Below are positions 48,284 to 61,062 of a stretch of DNA of 64,000 bases, one piece after another. The DNA comes from Batkoa obscura (taxonomy: Eukaryota; Entomophthoromycota; Entomophthoromycetes; Entomophthorales; Batkoaceae). The stretch is taken from assembly GCA_030770535.1 (NCBI GenBank), contig JASVEC010000007.1, positions 1,116,001 through 1,180,000 on the forward strand, written 5' to 3'. Below the pieces are notes generated by a model. The model was given only the letters and a program-made list of their open reading frames with translations. It was not told where the DNA came from and made no database searches. Position numbers and translations under genes: made by a program. Positions within the stretch are counted from its first letter, which is position 1. Every line of letters starts with the position of its first letter.

Positions 48284-48333
48284 CACGGAGTAATTATTTA
48301 TTGAGGAGCCTTATTTTTAAAACTATATAAAAT
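48284..48333 (+). promoter_or_regulatory. shared upstream box and TATA of the secreted gene at 48380
   Basis: ACGGAGTAATTATTTATTG from 48285, then GAGGAGCCTTATTTTTAA and CTATATAAAA ending near 48332. The layout matches that before 30750 almost base for base, and the distance from box to ATG is nearly equal (about 95 bp in both). Confidence 0.7.
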
Positions 48334-48379
48334 AAAAATATATTAGTCCAAAAAATTATCAAACTATATTAACCAGAAA

Positions 48380-49402
48380 ATGAAGTTTAATACTATTGCT
48401 TCCACTCTTCTAATCTGCCTAGTTTCTACTGCAGTAGCTTCCCCATCTAAACATCATGGCTTAAGAGCTATTGATGACAAATTTTTTGGTAGCGTTAAGG
48501 GATTATTACATATCCGGGATGGACAATCAATTGTTGATCATTGCCAACTCGAACAAAAGATTTCTCAAGTTATAAAAAGAGAACAATTTGATACTATTCT
48601 TAATACTTGTGGTCAATCTTATACCACCCTTTTGACTCAAGATCAATCCAGAATTAACGAACTTAATACACAATGGCTTGCAATTCAGCAAAGAATCAAG
48701 CAAGCTCAAGAACAATTTGCTGCCAATGGTGGAGGAAATAATGGAGGAAATAATGGAGGAAATAATGGAGGAAATAATGGAGGAGGTTCTAAGCAAAGCA
48801 TCTCTGATAACTGTCAACTTGAACAAAAGATTTCTCAAGTTATAAAAAGAGAACAATTCGATGCCATTCTTCAAACTTGTAGTCGATCTTATACCACCCT
48901 TTTGACTCAAGATCAATCCAGAATTAATGAGCTTAATACCCAATGGCTTGCAATTCAAGACAGAATTAAGGTAGCTCAAGAGCAATTTGCTGCCAAAAAC
49001 CCAAACAATGGAGGAAATAATGGAGGAAACAATGGAGGAAACAATGGCGGGAATAACGGAGGAAACAATGGCGGAAATAACGGAGGAAACAATGGCGGAA
49101 ATAACGGAGGCGATGTTGGAAGTGGACCAATTGCTACTGAACTCAACCTAAACCAAAGATTACCAGCCTGTGATTCTTACTCATGTTTTGATGGACTCCT
49201 CAATGATGCAGCCGTGAAATTCAATACTGTATTGAACAAAGACCCAAGCAAATATACACAATTACAAGTTGAGTATGAAGCTATCAAAAGAAAAATTGTC
49301 GATGTTAGAAACAAATTCAGACCTAAACGCTCTTTAATCACTCGTGCTAAAAATGTCGTCAAAAATTATGCCAAAGGTCGTTTGGATTATTTCTTAAATT
49401 AA
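48380..49402 (+). CDS. secreted protein of the HHGLRAIGDEIIGG family, double-domain form, 340 aa
   Basis: Unknown function. Signal peptide at about 1-20, then KHHGLRAIDDKFFGSVKGLL. The central domain found once in the gene at 46155 occurs twice here: residues about 49-115 and 139-205, each with CQLEQKISQVIKREQFD and YTTLLTQDQSRINELNTQWL, each followed by an NNGG linker (about 116-136 and 209-243). A single C-terminal domain with ACDSYSCFDGLL and a basic end closes the protein. The second copy onwards is nearly identical in DNA to the gene at 46155, whereas the first copy has its own changes, so this looks like a fusion of two family genes or an internal duplication followed by conversion. Six cysteines are likely in the mature chain, two per repeat plus two. 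Single exon. Confidence 0.82.
   Translation: MKFNTIASTLLICLVSTAVASPSKHHGLRAIDDKFFGSVKGLLHIRDGQSIVDHCQLEQKISQVIKREQFDTILNTCGQSYTTLLTQDQSRINELNTQWLAIQQRIKQAQEQFAANGGGNNGGNNGGNNGGNNGGGSKQSISDNCQLEQKISQVIKREQFDAILQTCSRSYTTLLTQDQSRINELNTQWLAIQDRIKVAQEQFAAKNPNNGGNNGGNNGGNNGGNNGGNNGGNNGGNNGGNNGGDVGSGPIATELNLNQRLPACDSYSCFDGLLNDAAVKFNTVLNKDPSKYTQLQVEYEAIKRKIVDVRNKFRPKRSLITRAKNVVKNYAKGRLDYFLN
48725..48786 (+). repeat. NNGG minisatellite, first linker
   Basis: Tandem GGAGGAAATAAT units between the two copies of the central domain. Confidence 0.9.
49003..49110 (+). repeat. NNGG minisatellite, second linker
   Basis: Nine Gly-Gly units against thirteen at the same place in the otherwise nearly identical gene at 46155, showing that the array length changes fast. 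Confidence 0.95.
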
Positions 49403-49710
49403 CCTGTATATTTAAATATAATAAAGATATATATTATTAACTATAAAACAGTAAGCCTAATTTTTAACTAATGATATTAGTCATATCAATAGCAACAATA
49501 TAGTTTATTTAAATGGTATAGATAATGGCAATTATTTCAAGTATCTTTATCATATTTTTTTAAAGGTGAAACTTTGAACAGTAACAGTAAATAAAATCTA
49601 TACTTATCGAGTATTTTTTACGGTTTTAAATTTTTAACTTTATTACTATAAGCAATTTGTATTTAACTTTATCTAAAAAGCAGTTATAATAATAAGGCCA
49701 TTTATTAAAT
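49403..49710. other. spacer, no gene seen
   Basis: AT-rich flank between convergent reading directions. Confidence 0.4.
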
Positions 49711-50917
49711 TTAAACAAATTTAACATTAGCATTTCCCTTGTAAGCAGTAGCATTAGCAAAGCCTGGTAAAATGTATGGCTCTTCACTAACATAACCATT
49801 CCTATTGTTCTTTATATTTTCACCAAAATAAATTACAGCTTCTTTGTTTAAACTAGTAACTTGGCTGGCACCATGATATGTTTTACTTACAAATCTACCC
49901 TTAAAGCTTGATGCTGCTAAAATGAAGGCACTACCACTGACCGAAGCAGAACCATGGTTAGATTGATTTACTTCTGTTCCATGAACTTCGCTATAGCCGA
50001 CTTTGATATTTGCATTACCATTTAGAGCTTTAGCATACACTGTCTTTGCACTATGTGTAGATAAATCTACATTCCCATGGATAGTAGTTCCAACTACAGT
50101 ATTAGCTCTGATATCGAACGTAATAATATAGCCACTGTTAGTAAAAAGAGGGATAGTGTCACCAGTAGTACCTTGAACATCAAGGTTTCCAGAAACTGTG
50201 GTAAGGTTTGTTTTATATATAGCTTGCTCTTGAAATTTGATGTTGCCTTTAGTCAATTTAAGCTCTAAATTTTGAAATGATATTTTCCTTGAAAATCTGT
50301 ATCAAAAGTTTTTCAATATAGTCCAAATTGTTTGAAAGTGTAACTAAAACAGTTGAATTAAAACAGTCATTGTGGCCAACATGATCTTTAGGCCCTTTGA
50401 TACTAAAATCATAAGATTTCTTATCAATGTGTAATTCTACATCCACTTTATCTACTACTTTAGCATCAACAAAAATTTCAGGCTCTATTTCAATCCTCGA
50501 TGAATTATAGCGCGCAAATTTAACTATATTAAACTTACTATTCCCAGTTATCCTAACTCCGAAAGAAGCTTGCTCTTTGAGATTAAATTCAAATGTTTTA
50601 TTTAGTTTGTAAGGGATTTTTGGAACACAGGGAGGTTTTGACCTATAACCACCTCCATGGCGAAAGCCACCATGTGGTCGACTATAAAGTTTGGTATTGT
50701 TTATTTTATATTTAAACGAGGAGCAAGTATTGATAGATCAAAAAAATCAACAAATTGCAAAAACGAATAAAATATGTAAAGAGAGTTTACATAAAACTCT
50801 TACTCCTCTACAATCTCTGATCTTAAGCTGGTCAGATAAAACCTTCCTTTGGGCTCTTTTGGTTAAAGGCGTTTTATTATGATTATGATGGGGATGATAA
50901 ATTTCTATATTACTCAT
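49711..50917 (-). pseudogene. broken paralogue of the adhesin-like beta-repeat gene
   Basis: Read on the minus strand from the ATG at 50917 (MSNIEIYHPHHNHNK), it follows the gene at 22463-23725 along its whole length: a cytosolic start, a membrane segment, a Gly/His spacer, then PCVPKIPYKLNKTFEFN and KKSYDFSIKGPKDHVGHNDC, TTVSGNLDVQGTTGD, TIHGNVDLST, ALNGNANIKV and AYKGNANVKF. In-frame stops appear in the membrane segment (two TGA near 50745-50755) and the frame shifts near 50305 and again shortly after. The 181-codon C-terminal part is still open, so loss is recent. A 115-base intron that would remove the first stops (GTAAAC...TTATAG) is conceivable, but the intact paralogue has no intron and the later frameshift remains. 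Confidence 0.75.
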
Positions 50918-52210
50918 ATTTAAAAAAAGGTGTTTGCTTTCCTTTAATATTTTATAGTGTTTGAGAAAGCTTGATTTATTAACATTTTATGTTACTATAA
51001 AAATTCAGTGACTTTAACTTTGCAAAAGCTGCTTACCAATGTCTGCTTTTTTTTCTAAAAGCTACTTATAAAACAAATTTCTTATTGTTTTCAAATAACA
51101 ATTAAGATAAACACAAATCAAAATAAAGGGTCTATTGAGAAATACTATGATTAAGACCGTCTCTGATACTCTAATTTAATAGGTAAAAGTTTTTACAGTT
51201 TAAAGTTAGTACTTTCCTTTTTTTGGAAGAAATGATTTTCAATATCAAACAGATTTCACTGAAAAGTTTTTAAATTAGTTTAACTTTGTGTAAGTGAAGC
51301 TGAGATAATTAATTTAAAATGCAAAGAGTGTAAAAGTGTTGATAATTTCAAATCGATTAGGGCTATGAATTAAAAATACGAATTTAATAAAAAACTGGTG
51401 TAAATGGTTTTTAATTGTTTACATGATGTTTTTGTAGTCCTGTATTAACAGAAACATTATAAAAACGCTAAAGTTTCTATTTTTAAGACTAAAGATGTTA
51501 TTGAATTGATTTTTAAATTTTTAGGTAAATTATATAATTTTAATAAGATTCCTATATTAAACTACATTATTTTTTTAAGCATTCTAATAGGCATAATATA
51601 AAATATTATGATAATGTAACTATTTAGCTTTTAAATTATCATTTATTTTAGTGTTTTTTTAAATTTTCTTTTTTACAAAACATAATTAAAATAAAATTCA
51701 AGATAAAATATTAGCCAACGTTAAAATTCTTTACTTTTATTATTATTTTAATTGAAATTATAAAACAGCTTTATTTTTAATACAACAGCACTTATATCTT
51801 TGTTTATAGATCTATTATCTATTATTTTTAACAGTAAGTTAAACTAGCTATTGAATAATATTCAAATAATATTTAATGATCATGGAATTGAAAAGATGCT
51901 ATTTTTTAGTAAATTGTATTATATGTATTATTTTAATATCACGTTTAAACTAAATTGAATTACTTACAGATTGATGGTTACTCAATATTATAAGGCTTTG
52001 ATAGTGTAAAGTTGGTCAGCAAAATCAATAAAACCTTATGCTTATGACCCCCATTTTACAAATAAAAATAAAACTCAAATAAAACTAAACATTAAGCACC
52101 AGCCAAGAAATAAAATAAATGATATGTTAGGATGACGACTTTATCTTTATAAGAATATCAAATATTAATAGGAAAAAACTAGCAATAGATTAAGGATTTA
52201 AAATTAATTT
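50918..52210. other. AT-rich intergenic region
   Basis: No gene, RNA or repeat recognised. Confidence 0.4.
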
Positions 52211-55200
52211 CTAAAGATTTTCATATGGTCCATGGACTAATGAAAGGGTACTTTTACGTGCTGAAGGATTGGATATTGAAATAGATTGTAATAGAGTATT
52301 AACATCTACTCGAGATCCGAATTCTCTTGGTGACTTTTTAGAGGTAGAAATTGAAGGTGATACAATTTCAGAATCGGAATCAAATTCACTAGAATCTTGA
52401 TTGGGCACTGTCAATGCATCTTTGAGGTTTTCAATTCGTACAATCTTAGCTGGCTCAGCTGAGATCACATTAGGTTCAAGGTTGGTTTTATGACTCCTCA
52501 CACTACGAGAGGGGCGAATACGGAATTTAGATTCTTGGAAGTCTATTAAATTATCATTACAAAATGATTGTGATTATAACATAATATTAAATTTACCATA
52601 ATTACTCTTCTCCGGATTATACTCTTCCAAAAGCTGGCGTTTAGCATCATCCGTAGACACTGTGAGTTGTGGTGAAGCCATCAAAATTTCTGTAATTATT
52701 TCTGGATCAATAAATATACTAACAATATTAGGTGTGACCACTAATCTATTGGAATTTAAATCACTAATTGAATATATTAGTATTGTTAATTGAATTATTT
52801 CGTATTTCTTACTCAAAAGTTAAATCAGTCATATTTCGAAGCTCTTCGGGTTCTTTAATATTTAAAGTATTCAACCATTGAAATGACAAATCTCTTTGGT
52901 TTTTAATCTAAAAATAATCACATTGAATTATGGAAAAAACTGATATACTAGTTCTATTTACCTCTTCAACATATTTGGTAAGTTCTTCAGAAGGTATTTC
53001 ATTTCCTAAATATGTGAAAAAGTAAACCACGACCCCTGAAAGCGCAAGATGATGATTAAAATTAATATCTTTTTCATCTGCTTCTAAAGCCTAATAACTT
53101 AGTTAATATCTTTACGATTCAGTCTTGATATAAAAAACTTACTTGAAGTCTGAAAATTAGTGGAATAGTACGAATAAGAGCATGTTCTCCAAGGGATGGA
53201 TATAAAGAGGTTAAAATATTATAAATAATTAAATAGTCCATAGGTAAATTGGAGGAGCTTGAGGCATAATCAAATAATGCTCTATGTAAAGATACTAAAA
53301 ACTATCATGAACGTTAATTTTCTTTTTTTAAATAGTTCCAATAAAAATTTTACTTCTCGTTCATGTGACTTTGAAACCCTAAAATAAAATTGTAAATAAT
53401 TGCAAATAATAGTACTGCCAAACTTACCTTTCATGTAGATAAAGTCCGTGAATAAGCTCAAAGATAAAGTAAAAGAACTCCAATCGCACCTCTAACAACG
53501 ATTAAGCAATGAATTTTTATAAGTAAAAACTAAACTTACGTGGGGATTCGTTTAACAACAATGAAATAGTAGATGTAAACACATTTAAAGATATTGTAGC
53601 TTTAGACTCATTGGGCTTTTTGTTATCTTTGTGGTGTTCTTTCAACACCTTAGTCATAGCTTGTAATATCAATACTCTTCCGCTTGTAATGCTTAAATTA
53701 CCCATTGTTGGTTCCTTAGCCCCAATCTTAAGTTTATTAACAAGATAGCTTAGCACATCCATAATCTGATCGCTATAATAGATTTGTGACCCTAATTTAC
53801 CAATGGTTTCTAAAATATGGGACTTGGCTGCTGTTATTGAGCTCTCATCTCCATTACTAGTACTAGGATTTAATGTAATTAATTGAGCTACAAGCGTATT
53901 CAAAATTTCCAACACAGATATTCCAACCAGACTTTGTCTTTTTACTAATAATGATTCCAATACTTTAATCAAGCATAACATTTTAGAATAGTTATGAACT
54001 ATCTCTTCACTTTCTAAAAATTTAAGTACGACTGCTACTGGAACATAACGAAATTGAGGCTAAAGTTTAGTGGTTTAGATCTATTATGTTTATATCAAAC
54101 TGTTATAATCTTACTTGTGCTGAACTCGAAACCAATTGAATTAGCTCTTTAACAAAATCGATTTTTGTCCAATAATTCTTGTTTTCTACATATCTATTTT
54201 CTTTGTTTAATATAACCTTAGCAAACACAAATAATAAATTACTCAAAGATACAATCGATAACAGTCCTAAGATGAATGATTGAGCTTAAACGGGCCAAAT
54301 CAGCGAACCCATGGCTAGCTAGCGAATTTAACTCTTCACAAGTAGTCTCTTCAATCTCGTGATTTGAACTCATTGTTTTTTGTGTTGGACTGATAAAAGT
54401 TAGCAATCCTACCCAATAAAAAATAAAGTGATCTTACTTTGAATCCGCTATTTCAATGATTGGAGATGAGATATTGAAAATAAAAGCAGGTACCAAAAGG
54501 TGAATCAAACTTTTACTATCAGAATTATGCAAGATATCTGATCTTCCTACTGATGAAAGGGCTTGAATACCACTTTTTCTTAAACTAATAACCTTTAATC
54601 TATTGTTTCAAACTCTATTATTTAACTGAACTACCTATTTCTTATCACTAAGTTTGAGTTTTCACTGGCTGCAAACGAGCAATAGGTTTGAATTACTTGG
54701 ACATACAATTCAAATATTTCGGTATCTGGAAGTAAAGTCATCCTTCCATTAACTTCACAAAACTTACTGAACTAAATTTAAAACTTTAACTTATTATCCT
54801 TTTAATTTATAATTAAATTTACTGTTTCTGTGGCGTCTGGATAAACACTTTGGTCTTCAGAGGTAAGAACTGCCTTGATGGACTTTAAAAATGGGTCGGC
54901 GTACAAATTGACTTGAGCTGGAGAAGTGGTGAGCACCGCTTTCCAAATGAGCATGGAAACTTTGACGAAACTAAATTTTAAACATTAAATTCAATCTCTT
55001 AACTAATAAAAACCAGAAATTTACTCAATCTTTTTTTTCCAAATATCAGCCTCGACTTTTTTTTCGAGATAAACGCCAACTTTGGTTAACTTTTCGGGCC
55101 TGGACTCGGCGTAGAATTGAAGATAAGAAAGTTCGTTGGATTTTGGTTTAGTTTCACCAGCTAATGTGGGATAGCAGTTATTGACTAAAGTGGCATGTTT

Positions 55201-55233
55201 CGCAGGAAAGCAAGACATTCCACAGTTGGACAT
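52211..55233 (-). CDS. EFR3: Efr3-like plasma-membrane scaffold for PI4-kinase, about 10 exons
   Basis: Efr3 anchors the Stt4 phosphatidylinositol 4-kinase complex (with Ypp1) to the plasma membrane. The first exon (55233 to about 55025) reads CFPAKHATLVNNCYP, then KPKSNELSYLQFYAESRPEK and LTKVGVYLEKKVEADI, which aligns with yeast Efr3 (PKHQKLVNQCYP, PKSSETSYLLYYVNSRRSKL, YLIKRS). The next exon gives VKVSMLIWKAVL and an HEAT-like series continues through exons near 54850, 54700, 54500, 54200, 53970-53530, 53400-52830 and 52810-52590. The last exon (52501-52211) is Ser-rich and ends in SLVHGPYENL. Short cysteines near the N-terminus (NCGMSCF) could be palmitoylated, as basic/Cys starts are in this family. 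Internal exon borders were not all fixed, so only the outer limits are given with confidence. Confidence 0.83.
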
Positions 55234-56687
55234 TGCTTTTTAAATTGCTTAAATTAAGTAAAAATATTTAAGTTACTTTCACTAATTAATTAAGTATCAG
55301 CCTTAATAACAATTTGGTTGCAATATTTAGAATGCAATTCAGTGATGAACTGAATTTGGTTTAGAGTTTTTTCATTGAGGAGAGAGGTAAGCCTATCATA
55401 ATAGAATTTTAGAAAAAACGATTGGCGTATTCTCGGAACATCTAAATTATGGTTAAATCACAAGTTGCAAAAGACTGTTTTTGGATGGGGCTTGTTTTCC
55501 TATTTCTAAAATTGAAGGTTTTTAAAAATATTGATTTGATGTGAAAAATTTCTACGAGCCACTGTCCAAATGCCAAGATTTGGTTTATAGTGTATGTTAA
55601 AACGATATTTTTAGTATTTAAATTCCTTTATTTTGTTTAACTTCTTACTTAATGTCATGGCTACTATAATACTATATATTAATAAAGCGGGTTCTTTTTT
55701 GTGGCTATAGTTCTTGTTTTTTTAATTATGAGTTTGAAACCTCAAATTAAATTAAAAAGCAGTGGCTAAAATATAAAATTAAAAATAAAGATTTTATTTT
55801 AATAAAAACAAAGGCTGTGGAGAAAATATGGCTTAAGTTGAGGTTTATTGTTAAGTTTAGTGTTATGATAGATATTAATTCCGTTATTGTCATATTAGTT
55901 TTCAGGAAAATTAAGATGTATTAAACATCTTTTTCACAAAGCAAACTTTTTTTAAATTTCTTTATTTCAATAATCAGGTTTATAAAAAAGATATTTTTCA
56001 ATAAATTCATTTCTTTAACTATAATTTCACCTATCATTTAAAACTAAGATTTCGGATATTAAGTACTTTGTTATAATGAACAGGTGAGTATAAAAGACAA
56101 AATCATTAAAACAAACGAAACAAAATATAAAGTTATTAAATGAATAAAAATAAAAAGTTTATTGTACTTGAACCCCGACTATAAGTTAAAAAGAACTGTT
56201 TTTTCAGGTATCGGAAATTTTTAAATTCCAAACTACTAAAAGTGGATAAGCCGAAAAGGCATCACTCCAAGGTCTTAAAAATTATGTTTAAAAAACAAAC
56301 TTGTAGATAAATTTTATAAATCATGAAATTCTCAAAAAGTTTTTAGGTTTTTAAAATTATAAAAATATACTCCATATCATGAACCAGTCCGCTTACTAAT
56401 AAAAGTTACCAGCAGATATAATGAAGCACTCGATTGTTCTATGACTAAAATAAAAAGTGAAAGTCCAACCGAAAAATATTATCCTATTGAAAGAATAGCT
56501 TTCTCAAAGTTAAACTATATCCACTTTCTTTTACTCAAACATTGATCAAAGGTTTATGCATACACTGTGCAAAAATTCATACAAAAACTCGTTATTTTGA
56601 GATTGTGGGAAAGGTGAGACAAGTTTAAGTAATGTGATTTTTTACTGAGTTACGTTTTTATTACTTTTAATTATTTTGGAGAGCACG
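55234..56687. other. divergent promoter region between EFR3 and eIF2D
   Basis: 1.45 kb without a supported gene. AT-rich; nothing recognised beyond the expected promoters. Confidence 0.4.
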
Positions 56688-59103
56688 ATGTTTAAAAAAG
56701 AGCATAAGATTAAAGCAATATCCTCAGTACGTTCAAGTGATCGTAGGAAGTTAATCAATGAAATTCAAAAGCTTTATAACGTGGAGTTGAGTGAACAACA
56801 GATCGAAGCAACTGTTTCTAAAGACTTAAAAACCACTAGATTTTTTAGTCATAATGATAGACAGGGCTTTTTTTACTATTCTGATGATGAACCTAGTTGG
56901 ATAAAAATGGACGAGTTGCTATTACCCACTGGTAAGTTTATGAGTTGATATGTATTGTAAAATAGGTTTTAATGGCTTTAGTTTACACGGCGTGGAAGCT
57001 ACCCTATCTGTTACCAAAGATATATACTAATGGATTTGTGATAAAAAAGTTAATTGGTGGAGCAGGTATAACTATCAAGGAAAAAACAAATGTTAGAAAA
57101 TTGAATTGTTATTAAATAGAATTGATGATACCAGGGATCTTTTTCCCAGATGAAGGATTGCCTATAGCATCAAAAAATAATCCAGTATCAATTTGTGTTT
57201 ACAATGATCCAAAGTAAGTATAGTATTATTAATTATAGGAGTGTTATTTATTTTAAGTGCATTCACTTATGCGATTGGACTCCTAACAATGGACACAAAA
57301 AACATCAAAGAAGACGATAAAGGGGTAGCTGTACAGATTGTTCATACCATTGATGATTATTTATGGTAGCAGCTATTAATACAAATGTGAATAAGCAATA
57401 ATGAGTTTTAGGAAGCAAGGTAGTAAAACTGAACCCCAAGATGTAATTATACCATCAGAGATTAATAACAATATTGCACAACAAGATGATACTTTGGAAA
57501 AGATCGAGGATCAAAGTAATTGTTGTTGTTATAGTAAATCACTAACTTAATTTTTGTTTAAATTAAATCAAATAGAATTAAATGAAGATGAGACGAATAA
57601 TGAAATAGGGGCGAATGGAGATAAGGAGCATGAAGCTAAGCAAAATGAAGAAAAAGACGATGAGACTAAAGAAGGTGAAAAAAAAGCCAGTGAGACTAAA
57701 GAAAGTGAAAAAAATGAAGACAAAGATAAAGATAAAGAAGATAAGTTAAGCGTCGAAGGTAACAAAAATAATGCTAAATAAACTGAAATTTAAATAAAAT
57801 TATATGTAGAAATTGACCAATTATTAATAAATGCTCTATTTCAAAGTATGAGTACCAATTTTAATCGAGAAGTTAGTAAAGATTTATTGCCAATTCCTAT
57901 TTCTACATTTTATTCCAATTATTTATTACGTGCTAGGATGAAAGATAGTACAGTTGAAGTGAAGCATAGTTCGTTTAAAAAAGTAAGCCTTATTTCATAT
58001 AACTGACACAATAACATAATAATGCTTTTATTGTTAGTTACAAAAATTCATGAAATTTATAGAAAAAAAGCGCATAGTTCAATTAAAAGAAATACAAAAC
58101 AATTTAACGATTAAGAGTGTCAATTATGAACACGAAGAGTAAGTGATGATAGATAAAATGTAACAATAATTATAATGACATCTATCAACTAGGTTCAAAA
58201 ATTACACACCACTCAAAAAAGGCAAAACACAGGTAAATGTGATTAGCAACAGTAAAGAGGGAGGTGAAAATAGTGACAGTGTTGACCAACCTAAAATTGA
58301 ATGCATCAAACTATTAAAATTAAATCCAACTGCCAATTTATTACTTAAATTAAGTGGGGACGTTGTATTTGTTACAAAAAACGAAGTGGAATTAAAGTTA
58401 ATCAAATACTTTAAATCAAATCAATTGTTTGATAGAAATAGGAAAGGGTAAGCTAATTATTATCGAATAATTTTTCGTTAATTACATTTTATTAGATATG
58501 TTAAATTAGATAATAATTTGAAAGCGAATCTTAAATTAAACGAAAATGAAAGCTATAGCTTAGTTAGAGAAGATATCATTGAAAAGTAAGTTTTAACATT
58601 ACTATTTAATAAATTTACCAATACCAAATTAGGGTAATAGGCAAGATGGACAATTATTATTCATTAAAATTAACGAATAGAGAAGCAAAAATAGAGTAAG
58701 TTCAATTACACCATTATCGATTATAATGGTAATACTAATAATTATTGTAGAAAAGGTAAACCAACCACTATCAATATAAAATTACAAAAACGATGTGGCA
58801 ATAAAGTAGTGACTTTACTTACTAATTTTGAATTTTTCGAATTGGATGCAGATGATTTGATTAAAAAATTTACGAATTTATGTGCTTCTTCAGTATCAGG
58901 TAAAATGTTTTGATTAATTAACAACACATATTAATGTTATTGTTTTTATTGTAGCAAATATGTTACCAACTAAGAAAAAGATGGTATTAAAAGAGTTATT
59001 AATACAAGGACCACAACAAAGCATTCTTAAAGATTATTTTAATCAGTTAGGTATAAGTGATGAATTTATTCACATTGAAGAACTTAAGAAGAAGAAAAAA
59101 TAG
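56688..59103 (+). CDS. TMA64: translation factor eIF2D/ligatin (Tma64), multi-exon
   Basis: eIF2D recycles 40S subunits by removing deacylated tRNA and can deliver initiator tRNA. The ATG at 56688 begins MFKKEHKIKAISSVRSSDRR, typical of the family; an upstream in-frame TTG is not a start. The N-terminal domain covers about residues 1-85. The PUA domain begins in the next exon (VYTAWKLPYLLPKIYTNGFV, then KLIGGA and LMIPGIFFPDEGLP) and continues with AFTYAIGLLTMDT. An acidic, Lys/Glu-rich linker follows (about 57560-57780). A winged-helix part comes next (VEIDQLLINALFQSM, DLLPIPISTFYSNY), then a SWIB-like segment and the C-terminal SUI1 domain (LQKRCGNKVVTLLTNFEFFE, LPTKKKMVLKELLIQGPQ). It ends in a KKKK tail. 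About ten exons; the acceptor for exon 2 is taken as the TTTAG at about 56981-56985, because only that keeps the frame. The stop is 104 bp from that of RIT1. Confidence 0.9.
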
Positions 59104-59206
59104 CAACAGTAATGAGAATCATATAGCTGTGTCTAATGTTTACTTATCATTAAAATACGCAATCACTTTCTTAATTGTCGATCTGGTTGGCATAATCTAG
59201 TTTAAA

Positions 59207-61062
59207 TTATGAGTAATAAGTTAGATAAGAATAAAATAGAGTTACGTTTGGTCGATAATTTAATAAATGAATAATCAAATTTTTCATTTCTTGTTTGTCA
59301 ATTGTTCTTTGTTTTAATTGAAAATTTAATTTGCCTAGTTTAATGGTATTAAAATTATATTTGTACTATTATATTATTCTTACCATCCTCCCCCATGAAC
59401 CTTAACAAAATAGCTAGCGCTATACCCACTGAACGATCCCTACCTTTAACTAATTAGGTATAATATAAAGGACATAAATAACTATACTACCTTGAATACA
59501 GTGGCACAAAATAGACTTAATATGTTCAGAATTGCCCTGTAAATACTTCAATACTTTATCAATCGACTGAAACAGCTCTTCTTTTCCCTTTTTACCTTCT
59601 TTAATATTTAAAAAGAGATATTTTTGGTTAAATTTTTCGGTTGTGTATTCTTGGTCGCAACAATTGATGACTAAATCAATCTGTTGTAATTCTGGGTCAT
59701 TAGGGTCACCTGTGAGTTTATATTATTGTTCATCTAATTTAACCAATTTGATATTTCTCTCTTACCACTTTTCCAATTTCCGATAGCTACTTTACTATTT
59801 GCTATAAAATCCATATTATTTTGATTTTTGATGGACTTGAATCTCAGTTCTTGACCATCAGTTTTAAACAAACTGAGTATTTGGTCATCCGTTTCATATT
59901 TTAATACTGAATCTATATTTTTCCAATACGATTGCCATTTTATTCCCTAGCTTAAAATGAATATTATTTATTATCTATTATAAAGTGAAACGTACTTTAG
60001 CCCAACTCTCCTCATCATCTCCAGCACCTTGAATATAGTTAAACTTGATCTGATGCTTATTTTGGAACTTCAAGTTTGCATGATTTGGGTTGGAAGCTGT
60101 AATTAAGATCAAAGGCAAAAAGGGTACATTATGCAAAAACCGATTATTTTCATTGAAGTCAATTAAATTCGAATTCATTGTTATATAAATCGGCCTCAAT
60201 GGTAGCTCAATCAGCTCATTTATTTTAGCTATATCAACACTACTGCTCTAAGTTTCTTATTATAAAGCTTTTGAAAAATAAAAACTGAATTACTATTAGT
60301 TTGGAATACAACTCAGGTAACTTATTTAATATCGATTGCCTTTCATTTTTAGAAACAACTGTATGTGGAGCATAAAATTCCTTATCCCATAGTTTAAGTT
60401 TATCCTGGTATAAATTATCCTTATTATTTTCTATTAAATAATTATAAATAGCTAAGTTAATAACCGCACAGTAGACCGGAATAGTTCTTGAAAAAGAGTC
60501 TGGATAAGACTTTCCCTTCTGTGTAGAATCCACTATTACAGCTCTAAAAAAAAACTTACTATAATTCGAATTACTAATCAACTATTAAACTTTTACCCTT
60601 TATATTGGTTTACAATACTTAATAAATTCAAATTGAGCCTCTTTAATGAAAAATCCCACTTTCCAATATGTCCATCTGTGGACTTAAAATAGACACTATC
60701 ATTATATCTCTTAATAAACAAATAGCTTAGTAAATAGGTATACTCGATAAGAAACTATTATACAATATCACTTGGAATGTACCAATTACCGCATCTTTCA
60801 TTAGCTAGGAGTAGTTAATAACTATTGCAATTATAACAACTATCTTAGAATACCAAGTATTGGAAACCGGGATAATAAAAAGTTGGTATAAATATCTCTT
60901 ATGAGTAAAGCGTCAACATAGATCGAGTTCAACCGATCCACTAAGATAGTCTTTTTATTGTTGGTTTTGACTATGGACTGTATACTTTATTAGTGTTTTT
61001 GGTAGTTATTATGCTCAGACTATTACTTTGATCTGTTTGACAAGTTGCTTATAATCGTCCAT
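59207..61062 (-). CDS. RIT1: initiator tRNA 2'-O-ribosyl phosphate transferase Rit1, about 10 exons
   Basis: Rit1 adds phosphoribosyl to A64 of initiator Met-tRNA, keeping it out of elongation; it is found in fungi and plants. The start is the ATG at 61062 (MDDYKQLVKQIK), joined over a small intron to IVKTNNKKTILVDRLNSIYV. Family landmarks follow: ANERCGNWYIPSD, VYFKSTDGHIGKWDFSLKRL, then AVIVDSTQKGKSYPDSFSRT with TIPVYCAVIN, then PIYITMNS, YIQGAGDDEESWA, and near the C-terminus the phosphatase-like loop HCIQ-KGRDRSVGIALAILL. The last exon ends at 59207 (TLFYSYLTYYS). Splice phases agree at the junctions that I checked. The C-terminal loop here lies across an intron. Confidence 0.88.
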